From positions 1 to 64,000 of the forward strand of contig JBCBQC010000012.1 of the NCBI GenBank assembly GCA_039820405.1: a stretch of 64,000 nt of DNA, written 5' to 3'. The translations under genes were made by a program, and so were the position numbers. The notes under the pieces are model-generated. The model was given only the letters and a program-made list of their open reading frames with translations. It did not search any database and had not been told where the DNA came from. Positions within the stretch are counted from its first letter, which is position 1. The number at the start of each line of letters is the position of its first letter. The DNA comes from CALLVY01 sp937899855. GTDB taxonomy: Bacteria; Bacteroidota; Bacteroidia; Chitinophagales; Saprospiraceae. Below are positions 35,395 to 44,642 of this stretch, piece after piece.

Positions 35395-36441
35395 ATGAGT
35401 AAACTTTTACAATACCCCCTACTGCTCTTTTTCCTCGGCGTAGTGCTTCGAGCACCGGCCCAGGACCTCCACTTTTCCCAATATTACCACAGTCCGCAAA
35501 ACCTCAATCCCGCCCTGGCCGGTGTCATGGCGGCGGATTACCGCATCAGCAGCCTCTACCGCAGCCAGTGGCAATCGGTGCCGGTACCTTACCTGACCTA
35601 TACGGGCTCTTTCGACCTGAAGTACTTCCTACCCCGGCACCGGGAAGGCTTTTTGGGTGGGGGCCTGCTCTTCAATTACGATCGGGCGGGAAGCGCCCGT
35701 TGGCGAGTGGCTCACCTGGGTCTCAGCCTCAACTATTCCCGGGCGCTCAACGAGGGCGACATCCTCACGGCGGGTTTCCAGATTGGACGGGCCCAGCGCT
35801 CGCTCAACGTCGGGGCCCTCACCTTCGCCAATCAGTACAACGGCGAACAATTTGACCCTAACCGGGCCACGGGCGAGGACAACCTACAGGACAATGGCTT
35901 TGGCTACACGGATCTTAGCGTGGGGCTCAATTGGAATTTTACCCGCCGCCGGGGACGTGGGGTAGGTACTTCCAGCGGTAACCTGGGCCTCAGCATCGCC
36001 CACGTCAACCAGCCCGAATTGGGCGTTTACACCAGTACGCGGCCCCGCTTGCCCGCGCGGATCACGGTTTACAATTTTGGCTGGATCGAATTGCCCGGCT
36101 CGGAGCGGCTCGACCTGTTTTACAGCGTCTACGGCACCGTGATGGGGACCTCCAACGAGGCCATGCTGGGGGCGGACCTACGCTATCACCTCGATGCGGC
36201 TTCGGGTAAAAAAGTGGCCCTGTCCCTGGGCTTACACTACCGACCCGTCGGCATCAACGATGCGCTTTTTCCCGTGCTCAAGGTTTTTTACGAAAGCTGG
36301 ACCGTCGGTTTTTCCTACGACATCAACCTCTCCGAATTTCGAGTGGCCACGGATGGCCGGGGTGGCCCCGAAGTGTCGGTCATCTATACCATCACCACCG
36401 TCAAGCCACTGAAAACCTTTCGCGCTTGTCCGATTTTTTAG
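35395..36441 (+). CDS. porP: PorP/SprF family T9SS outer membrane protein
   Basis: 348 residues from the ATG at 35395, giving a signal peptide ending RAPAQ. The hallmark start DLHFSQYYHSPQNLNPALAG is followed by a beta-barrel with GGGLLFNYDRAGSARW, the LSIAHVNQPE strand and an end typical of the family (PVLKVFYESWTVGFSYDINLSEF). PorP/SprF proteins form the outer membrane site through which specific T9SS cargo, above all type B C-terminal domains, are exported or held. Here the gene starts a PorP, OmpA-like and giant type B adhesin row, suggesting a dedicated partner for the 1864-residue protein downstream. Confidence 0.92.
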   Translation: MSKLLQYPLLLFFLGVVLRAPAQDLHFSQYYHSPQNLNPALAGVMAADYRISSLYRSQWQSVPVPYLTYTGSFDLKYFLPRHREGFLGGGLLFNYDRAGSARWRVAHLGLSLNYSRALNEGDILTAGFQIGRAQRSLNVGALTFANQYNGEQFDPNRATGEDNLQDNGFGYTDLSVGLNWNFTRRRGRGVGTSSGNLGLSIAHVNQPELGVYTSTRPRLPARITVYNFGWIELPGSERLDLFYSVYGTVMGTSNEAMLGADLRYHLDAASGKKVALSLGLHYRPVGINDALFPVLKVFYESWTVGFSYDINLSEFRVATDGRGGPEVSVIYTITTVKPLKTFRACPIF

Positions 36442-36467
36442 TTTTACCGCGTCCAAGCCCATTTTGC

Positions 36468-38498
36468 ATGAGATATACCCTCCTTTTTGCCCTCGCTCTG
36501 CTGCTCTTCCCCCTCGTGCTGGGGGCCCAGCACTCTCGCGCCCTGCGCAAGGCGGCCACCAAGGCGCTCCGGGCCAAGGACTACTATTCGGCCATGGAGT
36601 ACGCCCGGATGGCCTTGGAAAAGGCCCCCGGGGATGGGGAGGCGCAGTTTACCTACGCCGAAGCCGCGCGGGCTTATAAGGCCTTTGACATCGCCGAGGG
36701 GGCCTACCGCGACTTGCTGGTTTCGCCAGCGCGGGAACGTTTTCCCCAGGCCCGTTTTTATTTGGGGGAGGTCTTGCGATCGCAGGGCCGCTATTTGGAA
36801 GCGGAGCGCGCTTATGGGGAATGGTTGTCCACAGCCCCACAGTCGGCCCTGGCCGAGACCGCGCGCCTCCGGATCGAACAGTGTCGCTGGGCGGAGCGCA
36901 AGCGAGAAGGGTATGAGGACAAGCCCTCGGAAGTCAGCGTGCAAGCGCTCAAAAAATCGGTCAATACCCCCCATTCGGAATTTGCTCCCCTGATGCGGGG
37001 CGACACCTTATATTACACCTCCTTTCGCTTTCCCAACCGGACGGATACCCACGATCCGGCCCGTCGGATTAGCAAGGTCCTGTACTCCGTCCGAGCCGCC
37101 CGCGGTCGGACCCTGCCCCGCCGCTTCAACGAAAGCGACAAACACACCGCTCACCTCACCTTTAGCCCCCGTGGCGATCGCCTCTACTACACCATCTGCG
37201 AATACTTACCCGACCAAGTCGACATCCGTTGTACTCTTTACGAGCGCCAAAAAGACCGCCGGGGGCGCTGGGCCAAGCCCAAGAAGCTCCCCGAACCCCT
37301 CAACCTGGAGGGCTACACCAGTACCCATCCGCACTGCGCCTACGACGAGCGGCTACAAAGCGAGGTTCTGTATTTTGTATCGGACCGGCCGGAAGGGCAG
37401 GGGGGCCAGGACCTGTGGTACTGTCCGCGCGATTCGACCGGAGCCTGGGGGACGGTGCAAAACCTCACGGAACTCAACAGCGTGGCCGACGAGCTGAGCC
37501 CTTTTTACGATCCCCACACCCAACAACTGTCTTTTGCCTCCGAGGGCCACGGCGGTTTTGGTGGGGTAGATCTGTTTCGTAGTGAGTGGTCGGCCGAAAC
37601 GGGGCAGTGGGCGGCGCCCCAAAATCTGGGACTGCCCTTCAATAGCAGCTACGACGATCTCTACCTTTCCTACACGGCCGATACTACCGTGGCTTATCTC
37701 GTCTCCAATCGGGAGGGAACGCAGTACCTCGACCGGGCGAACAAAAGTTGTTGTTACGATATCTTTCGCGTCAAAATGCCCGTTGCGGACGAGCCGCTGC
37801 TCGCGGATTCGGTGGTCGTATTAGCGGAGGCCCCGGACAGCCTCTGGACCGACCCCATCAGCGCTTCGCTGGAGCCGGCGCTTCCCGCCCCCAAGCCCGA
37901 ACCCACCACTCTTGAAGATTTTTTGCCCTTGGCCCTCTACTTTGACAACGACGAGCCCGACCGCCGGACCCGCCGGACGACTACCCGCAAGACCTACGGC
38001 GAGAGCTTCGACCGCTACTACGCCCAAAAGGCGACCTACCTGTCGGAATACACGCGGGGTTTGGAAGAGGAGGAGCGCTGGACGGCGGAAGAACGGATGG
38101 AGGCATTCTTTCGCGAGGAAGTCTTTCAGCACTACGAGTGGCTGGGGAAATTCTCCGAAATCCTGCTGGAGCGTTTGGAGGCGGGCGAAAAGGTAGAAAT
38201 CTTTATCAAGGGCTTTACCAGTCCCCGCGCCAACAGCGATTACAACTTGAGGTTGGGGCAACGGCGGATCAGTAGCGTTCGCAACCATTTTTTCCAATAC
38301 CGCGAAGGCATTTTCCTGCCCTACCTCAATCGTGGCCAACTGATCCTGTCGGAAAAATCCTTCGGGGAGACCTCCGCCGATCAATCGGTCAGTGCGGACC
38401 TCGCGGACCGGCGCAATTCCATCTACAGCATCGGCGCGGCTCGCGAGCGACGGGTCGAAATCCTGGAAGTCATTCGCGATAAATTCGAGAAAAAATAA
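36468..38498 (+). CDS. PorE-like protein: TPR, PD40 beta-propeller, OmpA C-terminal domain
   Basis: 676 residues from the ATG at 36468. Signal peptide about 1-20 (ending LGAQ). TPR-like helices at 20-140 (AMEYARMALEKAPGDGEAQFTYAEAARAY) precede a WD40/PD40-type beta-propeller at about 155-425 (FAPLMRGDTLYYTS, AHLTFSPRGDRLYYT, FGGVDLFRS). A linker and an OmpA-like peptidoglycan-binding domain follow at about 480-676 (IKGFTSPRANSDYNLRLGQRRISSVRNHF). PorE of Porphyromonas has the same domains and ties the T9SS to the cell wall. The gene begins 26 bases after porP, so the two are cotranscribed. Confidence 0.85.
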   Translation: MRYTLLFALALLLFPLVLGAQHSRALRKAATKALRAKDYYSAMEYARMALEKAPGDGEAQFTYAEAARAYKAFDIAEGAYRDLLVSPARERFPQARFYLGEVLRSQGRYLEAERAYGEWLSTAPQSALAETARLRIEQCRWAERKREGYEDKPSEVSVQALKKSVNTPHSEFAPLMRGDTLYYTSFRFPNRTDTHDPARRISKVLYSVRAARGRTLPRRFNESDKHTAHLTFSPRGDRLYYTICEYLPDQVDIRCTLYERQKDRRGRWAKPKKLPEPLNLEGYTSTHPHCAYDERLQSEVLYFVSDRPEGQGGQDLWYCPRDSTGAWGTVQNLTELNSVADELSPFYDPHTQQLSFASEGHGGFGGVDLFRSEWSAETGQWAAPQNLGLPFNSSYDDLYLSYTADTTVAYLVSNREGTQYLDRANKSCCYDIFRVKMPVADEPLLADSVVVLAEAPDSLWTDPISASLEPALPAPKPEPTTLEDFLPLALYFDNDEPDRRTRRTTTRKTYGESFDRYYAQKATYLSEYTRGLEEEERWTAEERMEAFFREEVFQHYEWLGKFSEILLERLEAGEKVEIFIKGFTSPRANSDYNLRLGQRRISSVRNHFFQYREGIFLPYLNRGQLILSEKSFGETSADQSVSADLADRRNSIYSIGAARERRVEILEVIRDKFEKK

Positions 38499-38621
38499 TT
38501 CCTTTTTTTAACATTTTACTTTCCCATCATGTGAGCCTCATATGAGCCAATGTCCTATTGCCTTAGGGCTTGTAAACCAGTTTATTCGTATTTTTGGGTA
38601 GTTTTTGCATGTCGTTAAAAT

Positions 38622-38629
38622 TATATTTG
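38622..38629 (+). promoter_or_regulatory. Candidate -7 element upstream of the giant adhesin gene
   Basis: TATATTTG matches TAnnTTTG exactly, about 100 bases before the start at 38732. TTTG copies lie 14 and 25 bases upstream, both outside the usual spacing, so the -33 part is weak. The region 38499-38731 is AT-rich and holds no gene. Confidence 0.35.
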
Positions 38630-38731
38630 TTAAGTTTTTAACCAGTTGATAATCAGTTCTTTGCGGCATTGTATTTGTGCGAAAGTCAGTACTTAGACGA
38701 CTGATTTAGGATTAATCTAATACGACGACAT

Positions 38732-41700
38732 ATGCTACGCTTTTACACCCAAATGCTGCTGGTATTCCTATGCTCCATAGGAACCGCGACGGCGCAGGTT
38801 ACGGTAGATTTTACGGCCAATCGTACTTCGGGCTGTGGTTTTCTCCAAGTTGGTTTTACTGATTTATCTTCTTCCAGTGCGGGCAATATTGTGGCCTGGA
38901 ATTGGGATTTTGACGGTGCTACGGCGGGCGTACAAAATCCTGGCAACGTATTTAGTAATCCCGGCCGCTACACCATTTGTCTGAGCGTCACCGACGATCA
39001 GGGCAATACGGGGCAGGCTTGCAAGACCGACTACATCCAAGTATACACCGTTCCTGAACCCGACTTTGAAGCGGATCCGGAGGCGGGCTGTGCACCGCTG
39101 AATGTGGTTTTTACCGACCTGACCACGGCCGGTGAAGGAGCCATCACCGAACGCATCTGGGGGGTTGGTGGCGTCAATGGGGTCATCATCGACGATGGCT
39201 CGAGCCCTACCGTACAAAACGATTATCCACTCCCCGACAACTATACCATCAGCCTCACGGTGAGCGATGCCAACGGTTGTTCCAATACCGTGACCAAGAG
39301 CAACTACGTCCGGGTCAACCAGGCGCCGCCAATCGATGTATCGGCTGCCATTCGGGATGCTTGCGAGCCTCCCTTCGTCGTCGATTTTGTCAACAACGAT
39401 CCCCGCCCCGACATTATCTACACCTGGGACTTTGGCGATGGCCAGACCTACACCGGTCCGACGCCACCGCCCATTACCTACAGCAATTCGGGGGTATTTG
39501 ACGTATACGTCCGGGCCGAGGAGCCCAACTCGGGCTGCTTTAGCGAAACAACCCTCAGCGAATACATTCGAATCGATCCCGAAATTCAAATTCGGGCGGC
39601 GGCGGAGTCGGTGTGTATTGATGGTCGGATCATCTTTGAAGACTTGTCGGGCGTTCCGGTCGATAGTTTGGTTTGGGATTTTGGTGATGGGGTAGTAAGC
39701 AATGCCACGCGGCCCAATCACCGCTTTCGTACCCTGGGTTGTTTTACCGTGTCGGTTACCCGCTACGCTACCAATGGCTGCGTGACTATGGCGACTTATC
39801 CAACCTGTATTCAGGTCAACGACCGACCCGTGGTCGACTACACGATTGATCGTCCGATTGGTTGCGACCTGCCCCACGTGGTCACCCTCACTTCCACCAC
39901 CCCCAACGCTGCCACCTGGGAGTGGAGCCTGGGCAATGGGACCATCAGCACGGAGGAGAACCCCACCATTTCGATCGAAAATTACGGTGTTTATCCCGTT
40001 TCGCTGCGCGTGGTGGACGTCAATGGCTGCGCCAGTCGTTTGCGGCGCGATTCCATCATCGTCCAGGAGCTCAATGCCGAAAAAGACTTTTTTGTACAGG
40101 TGGGCTGCGTGCCCCTCGACGTAACGCTGACGCAGGCCTCCATCTCGGTCGTGCCGATCGTCTCCTATTCCTGGGAGGTCAGCACGGCCGACGGCTCCGC
40201 GCCGGGCATCGTCTTTAGCTCCAGCTTGGAGACCCCCACCTTTACCCTGGCCGATACGGGCGCCTACAACGTGACCCTGGAAGTGACCAACAGCCTGGGC
40301 TGCGTCAATACCGAGACCTTCCCCTATTCCATCCTGGCGGGGATGCCACCAGTACCCAATTTTCAAGCCAGCGAAACCAATGTTTGCTACAGCGACGGGG
40401 CCAGTTTTGAAGACCTTTCCAGCGACTACACCAACGCCTGGCTCTGGGACTTTGGAGACGGGACCTTTTCCGAGGAACAAAACCCCCGGCACAATTTTCT
40501 CGATACCGGCTACTACGACGTCACCCTGACGGCACTGCACTACGGTTGTCCCGCCACGGTGACCATTGATGATGTGGTCCGGTTTTTACCTCCGATTTCC
40601 AACTACATCAACGATTTGAGTTGTGATCGCAGTCTCGATCGGACCTTTACCGCCATTTCGGTGGGCGCCGATTCGGTGTACTGGGATTTTGGAATCGAAA
40701 ACACCGATACCGATACGTCGACGGCAATTCAGCCCCTCGTTACCTTTCCCGAGGCTGGGGTGTACGACGTTACCCTCATTTCGTTCAACGAAACGGCCCA
40801 GTGTTCGGATACCCTGGTTCAGGCCATCACGATTACCGATCCGGTCGCTTCCTTCTCGGTATCGGAGAACTTGGGTTGTCCGCCCTTCGAAATTGCCATT
40901 CAAAATGAATCGGAAAGCGCCAATCGGTTTCGCTGGACGGCTCCCGATGGGCTGATCTCCAACGATCGAGCGAAGAACCCCACCATCGTCTTTGAAGATC
41001 CGGGTTTTTACACTGATATTTCCCTAATCATCACCGACATCTACAGCTGTACCGATACCATCGAATTTACCGATACGATCCACGTTGTCGACGTCGATCC
41101 CCGGGGGACGCCCGAGAGCTTTTACAGTTGTGGACCGGGTAGCATCCAGTTTGAGGATCAATCTACCTCGACGGGGGGCGAAATCGTTCGCTGGTCCTGG
41201 GGCTACGGTACGGGCGACTTTGGCCGGGAGCAAAATCCGAGCTATACCTATACCGAGGATGGGGTCTATACCCTGCGTTTGATTGTGGAGGATGAAAACG
41301 GTTGTGAGGAGCGGCGGGTATACCGGGATGCGGTGGTGATCTCCATTCCGGTACCGAGCTTTAACGTTCAGGAACTGGGCTGTACCCAGGCTTCCGTTCC
41401 CTTCAACAACACTTCGACTGGACAAGACCTGACCTATTTGTGGGATTTTGGCGACGGAAATTTTTCGACCGATCCCAATCCCGACCACCAGTACGCGGCG
41501 GAAGGCAGCTACACGGTTTGTCTGACGGTGGCCGATCCTCAGGGTTGCGATAGCACCTACTGTATGCCGGACCCACTGCTGATCGCCAACCCAGTGGCCA
41601 ATTTTACGGCTGATAATACCTTGGGGACTTGTCCTCCAATGCTGGTGAACTTTGAAAACCTTTCCCAGTACGCTACCCAATTCCAGTGGGACTTTGGCGA

Positions 41701-44326
41701 CGATAGTGGGTCTTCCAATCTCGAATCGCCCCCCAAGGTATACACCGAACCCGGCGTCTACGACGTGAGCCTGGTCGTGTCCAGTGCGGAGGGTTGTGTG
41801 GACAGCATTCGATTGGAAGACTTTATCACGCTCGAAGGCCCCGTCGGAGAATTTGAGTATACGGTGCTCGAAAGCTGTCTGCCCGGTCGGGTCTCCTTCG
41901 TGGGGGAGTCTCTGGAGGAATACGATTTCATCTGGGACTTTGGCAATGGCGTGCTGGATACCACTTACAGCGTGAGCTCCGACTCCTTCGTCTTTAACTA
42001 CGAGAATTTTGGGGATTTTACCCCCAAGCTGATCCTGGCCAACCTGCAGGGCTGCGAACGCATCCTGGAGGGGCCCGACGAGATCAATATCGAGGGGATG
42101 ACCTTTGATTTTAGTGCGACCGAGACCCTGTTTTGCAACGACCCCGATCTGACGACGGCCTTTAACTTCGAAGAAAGTTCGAGCAGTCCCATCGTCGATT
42201 TCCGCTGGGACTTTGAGGGGGCCGATACCCCGACGAGTACCGATCTGGCGCCACAAGTATCCTACACCACACCGGGTACTTTTGACGTGATGCTCTACCT
42301 CGACAACGGTGTTTGCCGCGACTCCTTACTCAAAGAAGATTACATTCGCATCGGGGAAGTACCCGATGCCGACTTTAGCAGTACCAGTTTGGAAGGCTGT
42401 TTGCCCTTCCCCATCGACTTTAGCGACAACAGTACGGTGGCTACTTCTACCATCGTCGACTGGGATTGGACCTTCGCGGGAGCCGACTCCTCCAAGCTAC
42501 AGAACCCATCCTATCTGTTTGATCAGACGGGCGAATTTGAGGTCAATCTGACCGTCACTTCGGCGATCGGCTGTAGTGCCACGCACAGTGAAACGGTTCG
42601 GGTAAATCCGCTACCGGAGGTGGCCATCAGCTCCGAGGCCGACCTGTGTATCGGCCAGGAAACCCAAATCGAGACCACCATCCTGAGCGATCCCAACGGC
42701 ATGTCCTTCCAGTGGACCCCGGACCCCAATATGTCCTGTACGGACTGCCCCAATCCCGTGGTCAGTCCCAATGCCACCACCGAATATACCCTGCGCGTGA
42801 CGGATGGCAATGGCTGTTCGGACGTCTTCACCCACACCGTTACCGTACTGCCTTTTCCCGCCCCGGTCGTCGACCTGACCGCGGATACGACGATCTGTCT
42901 CAACGCCGTCGTCCAATTGATTGCGGATGTGGAGAGCACCGTACCGGTGACCTACCAGTGGGACGACAGCCAGGTAGGACTCAATTGTTACCAGCATTGT
43001 AAAAACCCCGTAGCCACGCCGCTACAACCGACGACTTATACCGTGACGGTGACCAATACCTACGGTTGCAGTACCGAGGAAAGCGTTTTTGTCGACATCA
43101 TCAATGAGACCCGCGAATTCATCAGTGCGGATCAGACGATCTGTACGGGGGAGGTCGCCCAGTTGGACATCAACTACGGCTTGTTTCCCGAGTGGGTATT
43201 GGCCGATCGCTTGGATTGTACCAATTGCTTCGATCCCGTGGCGACCCCGGAGACGACCACCACCTACTGGGCTCGGGTGACTACGGAAAACGGTTGCCGG
43301 ATTGAGGATTCGGTGACGGTATTTGTCCAAGCCCCACAAGAAATAGATGCAGGGGAGGATCAAGTGCTGTGTCGCGGACAGGTGATTTTCCTCAACGGAA
43401 CGGGTAATGGCACCGTTACCTGGACCCCCGACCAACGACTCAGCAATCCCAACATCCTCAATCCCATGGCCGATCCCTTTGGCACCACGACCTACGTCCT
43501 GGCGGTTGACGATGGTACCTGTACGGCTTACGACTCGGTGACGGTCAACATCATTGGAGAGGTGAGTTTGGACCAAACGGGCGATCAGACGATTTGTGCG
43601 GGAGATACGGTACAACTCTCCGTACTGGGGGGCGCCGATGAATACACCTGGTTCCCGGAAACGGGGCTGGCCGATCCCTACGCACCCAGTACGACCGCTA
43701 GCCCGGAAGAGACGACGACCTACCGGGTGGTGGGAACGATCTTTGGCTGCCAATCGGACACGGTAGAGATTACGGTCAACGTAAATCCCAAGCCCGAATT
43801 GAATTTGCTTCCCCGCCTGGACTTTTTCCCGGACAATGAGGTGGCGCTGGGTAGCGACCAATTGCTCAGTAACGATTACCGCTATGCTTGGAGCCCGGCG
43901 GAGACGCTGAGTTGCTCGGACTGCCCCAATCCGGTGGCTCGTCCGACCGAAACGACGACCTACCAAGTACGGGTCGATGACTTGTCGACGGGTTGTTTTG
44001 CCGAGGAAATGACGGTGCTACGCTTACGGACCGACTGTGGGGATGATTTGGTCTTTGCACCAAACATCTTCTCTCCGAATAACGATGGGATCAACGATCG
44101 TTTTGAACTGCTCTCCTCGACCGTCAATGAAATCAGTCTGATGCAGGTTTACAATCGCTGGGGGGCATTGGTGTTCGAAACCCGCGACATGCGCGAAGGT
44201 TGGGACGGAACGGGCCGGGGTGGCGACGTGATGTCGGATGGGGTTTACGTCTACTTCGTCGAGGCCATTTGCCCACTGGACGGTAGCACCATTCGCATTC
44301 AAGGAGATATTACAATCAGCAAATAA
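38732..44326 (+). CDS. Giant PKD-repeat surface protein with type B T9SS domain
   Basis: 1864 residues. Signal peptide ends TATAQ. About fifteen PKD-like units follow, each with a W-D-F-G-D-G/N core (for example WDFGDGQTYTGP and LWDFGDGTFSEEQNP) and SLVV/TLTV strands. From about residue 1240 on, Ig-like repeats of the CTDCxNPVA type recur (CTDCPNPVVSPNATTEYTL, CSDCPNPVARPTETTTYQV). The last about 98 residues are the gliding-motility-associated type B sorting domain (VFAPNIFSPNNDGINDRF, VYNRWGALVFET, SDGVYVYFVEA). It is an SprB-like adhesin in size and sorting type. The PorP and PorE-like genes directly upstream are its likely export and anchoring partners. Confidence 0.92.
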   Translation: MLRFYTQMLLVFLCSIGTATAQVTVDFTANRTSGCGFLQVGFTDLSSSSAGNIVAWNWDFDGATAGVQNPGNVFSNPGRYTICLSVTDDQGNTGQACKTDYIQVYTVPEPDFEADPEAGCAPLNVVFTDLTTAGEGAITERIWGVGGVNGVIIDDGSSPTVQNDYPLPDNYTISLTVSDANGCSNTVTKSNYVRVNQAPPIDVSAAIRDACEPPFVVDFVNNDPRPDIIYTWDFGDGQTYTGPTPPPITYSNSGVFDVYVRAEEPNSGCFSETTLSEYIRIDPEIQIRAAAESVCIDGRIIFEDLSGVPVDSLVWDFGDGVVSNATRPNHRFRTLGCFTVSVTRYATNGCVTMATYPTCIQVNDRPVVDYTIDRPIGCDLPHVVTLTSTTPNAATWEWSLGNGTISTEENPTISIENYGVYPVSLRVVDVNGCASRLRRDSIIVQELNAEKDFFVQVGCVPLDVTLTQASISVVPIVSYSWEVSTADGSAPGIVFSSSLETPTFTLADTGAYNVTLEVTNSLGCVNTETFPYSILAGMPPVPNFQASETNVCYSDGASFEDLSSDYTNAWLWDFGDGTFSEEQNPRHNFLDTGYYDVTLTALHYGCPATVTIDDVVRFLPPISNYINDLSCDRSLDRTFTAISVGADSVYWDFGIENTDTDTSTAIQPLVTFPEAGVYDVTLISFNETAQCSDTLVQAITITDPVASFSVSENLGCPPFEIAIQNESESANRFRWTAPDGLISNDRAKNPTIVFEDPGFYTDISLIITDIYSCTDTIEFTDTIHVVDVDPRGTPESFYSCGPGSIQFEDQSTSTGGEIVRWSWGYGTGDFGREQNPSYTYTEDGVYTLRLIVEDENGCEERRVYRDAVVISIPVPSFNVQELGCTQASVPFNNTSTGQDLTYLWDFGDGNFSTDPNPDHQYAAEGSYTVCLTVADPQGCDSTYCMPDPLLIANPVANFTADNTLGTCPPMLVNFENLSQYATQFQWDFGDDSGSSNLESPPKVYTEPGVYDVSLVVSSAEGCVDSIRLEDFITLEGPVGEFEYTVLESCLPGRVSFVGESLEEYDFIWDFGNGVLDTTYSVSSDSFVFNYENFGDFTPKLILANLQGCERILEGPDEINIEGMTFDFSATETLFCNDPDLTTAFNFEESSSSPIVDFRWDFEGADTPTSTDLAPQVSYTTPGTFDVMLYLDNGVCRDSLLKEDYIRIGEVPDADFSSTSLEGCLPFPIDFSDNSTVATSTIVDWDWTFAGADSSKLQNPSYLFDQTGEFEVNLTVTSAIGCSATHSETVRVNPLPEVAISSEADLCIGQETQIETTILSDPNGMSFQWTPDPNMSCTDCPNPVVSPNATTEYTLRVTDGNGCSDVFTHTVTVLPFPAPVVDLTADTTICLNAVVQLIADVESTVPVTYQWDDSQVGLNCYQHCKNPVATPLQPTTYTVTVTNTYGCSTEESVFVDIINETREFISADQTICTGEVAQLDINYGLFPEWVLADRLDCTNCFDPVATPETTTTYWARVTTENGCRIEDSVTVFVQAPQEIDAGEDQVLCRGQVIFLNGTGNGTVTWTPDQRLSNPNILNPMADPFGTTTYVLAVDDGTCTAYDSVTVNIIGEVSLDQTGDQTICAGDTVQLSVLGGADEYTWFPETGLADPYAPSTTASPEETTTYRVVGTIFGCQSDTVEITVNVNPKPELNLLPRLDFFPDNEVALGSDQLLSNDYRYAWSPAETLSCSDCPNPVARPTETTTYQVRVDDLSTGCFAEEMTVLRLRTDCGDDLVFAPNIFSPNNDGINDRFELLSSTVNEISLMQVYNRWGALVFETRDMREGWDGTGRGGDVMSDGVYVYFVEAICPLDGSTIRIQGDITISK

Positions 44327-44640
44327 TAAAGAAACTTTCGGACGGGGAGGTTCTCCCGGTTTGGAAAACCGATTATTCTAGTAGCAGTATATTGTCGTAT
44401 GCTAGCCGTGCCGCTCCGCTCACCGCAGAGTTGGCGCGGCTTTTTAGTTTCCAGAAGCCATCTCAAAATATACTTTACTGCCGTGAATCTCCTTCGTCGA
44501 TTTGGGCTACGGCAGGGTCATTTACACCCCTACTTCGTTGTCAAAAGCGTCATCCCGATAGGAATCGGGACTCCGTTTTGGCGCCTTGCAGGTACGTAAA
44601 TGACCACTCCCTCGCCGACAAAAACATTTTGAGATGGCTT
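44327..44640. other. Intergenic region with terminator and nested inverted-repeat element
   Basis: 314 bases between convergent genes. It contains a terminator-like hairpin (44405-44445) and an inverted-repeat element (44453-44642), both listed separately. No coding potential is convincing. Confidence 0.6.
44405..44445 (+). terminator. Probable terminator of the giant adhesin gene
   Basis: GCCGTGCC (44405-44412) pairs with GGCGCGGC (44433-44440), including one G-U, around a 20-base loop, followed by five T. Confidence 0.55.
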
Positions 44641-44642
44641 CT
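44453..44642. repeat. Nested inverted-repeat element (MITE/REP-like or structured RNA)
   Basis: Perfect 17-base arms AGAAGCCATCTCAAAAT (44453-44469) and its reverse complement (44626-44642) enclose three further dyads. CTGCCGT/ACGGCAG (44478-44484, 44509-44515) forms one hairpin. GGTCATTTAC/GTAAATGACC (44516-44525, 44596-44605) forms a second stem. That second stem encloses CAAAA/TTTTG (44542-44546, 44576-44580) and TCCCGAT-AGGA-ATCGGGA (44553-44570). The whole can fold into a branched structure. The right arm runs two bases into the stop codon of the BioD-like gene. No transposase is present. Confidence 0.6.

Noticed and set aside
38864..40540. 558-codon open frame on the - strand inside the giant PKD adhesin
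   Set aside because: Low-complexity Val/Gly/Asp composition mirrors the PKD repeats on the true strand.
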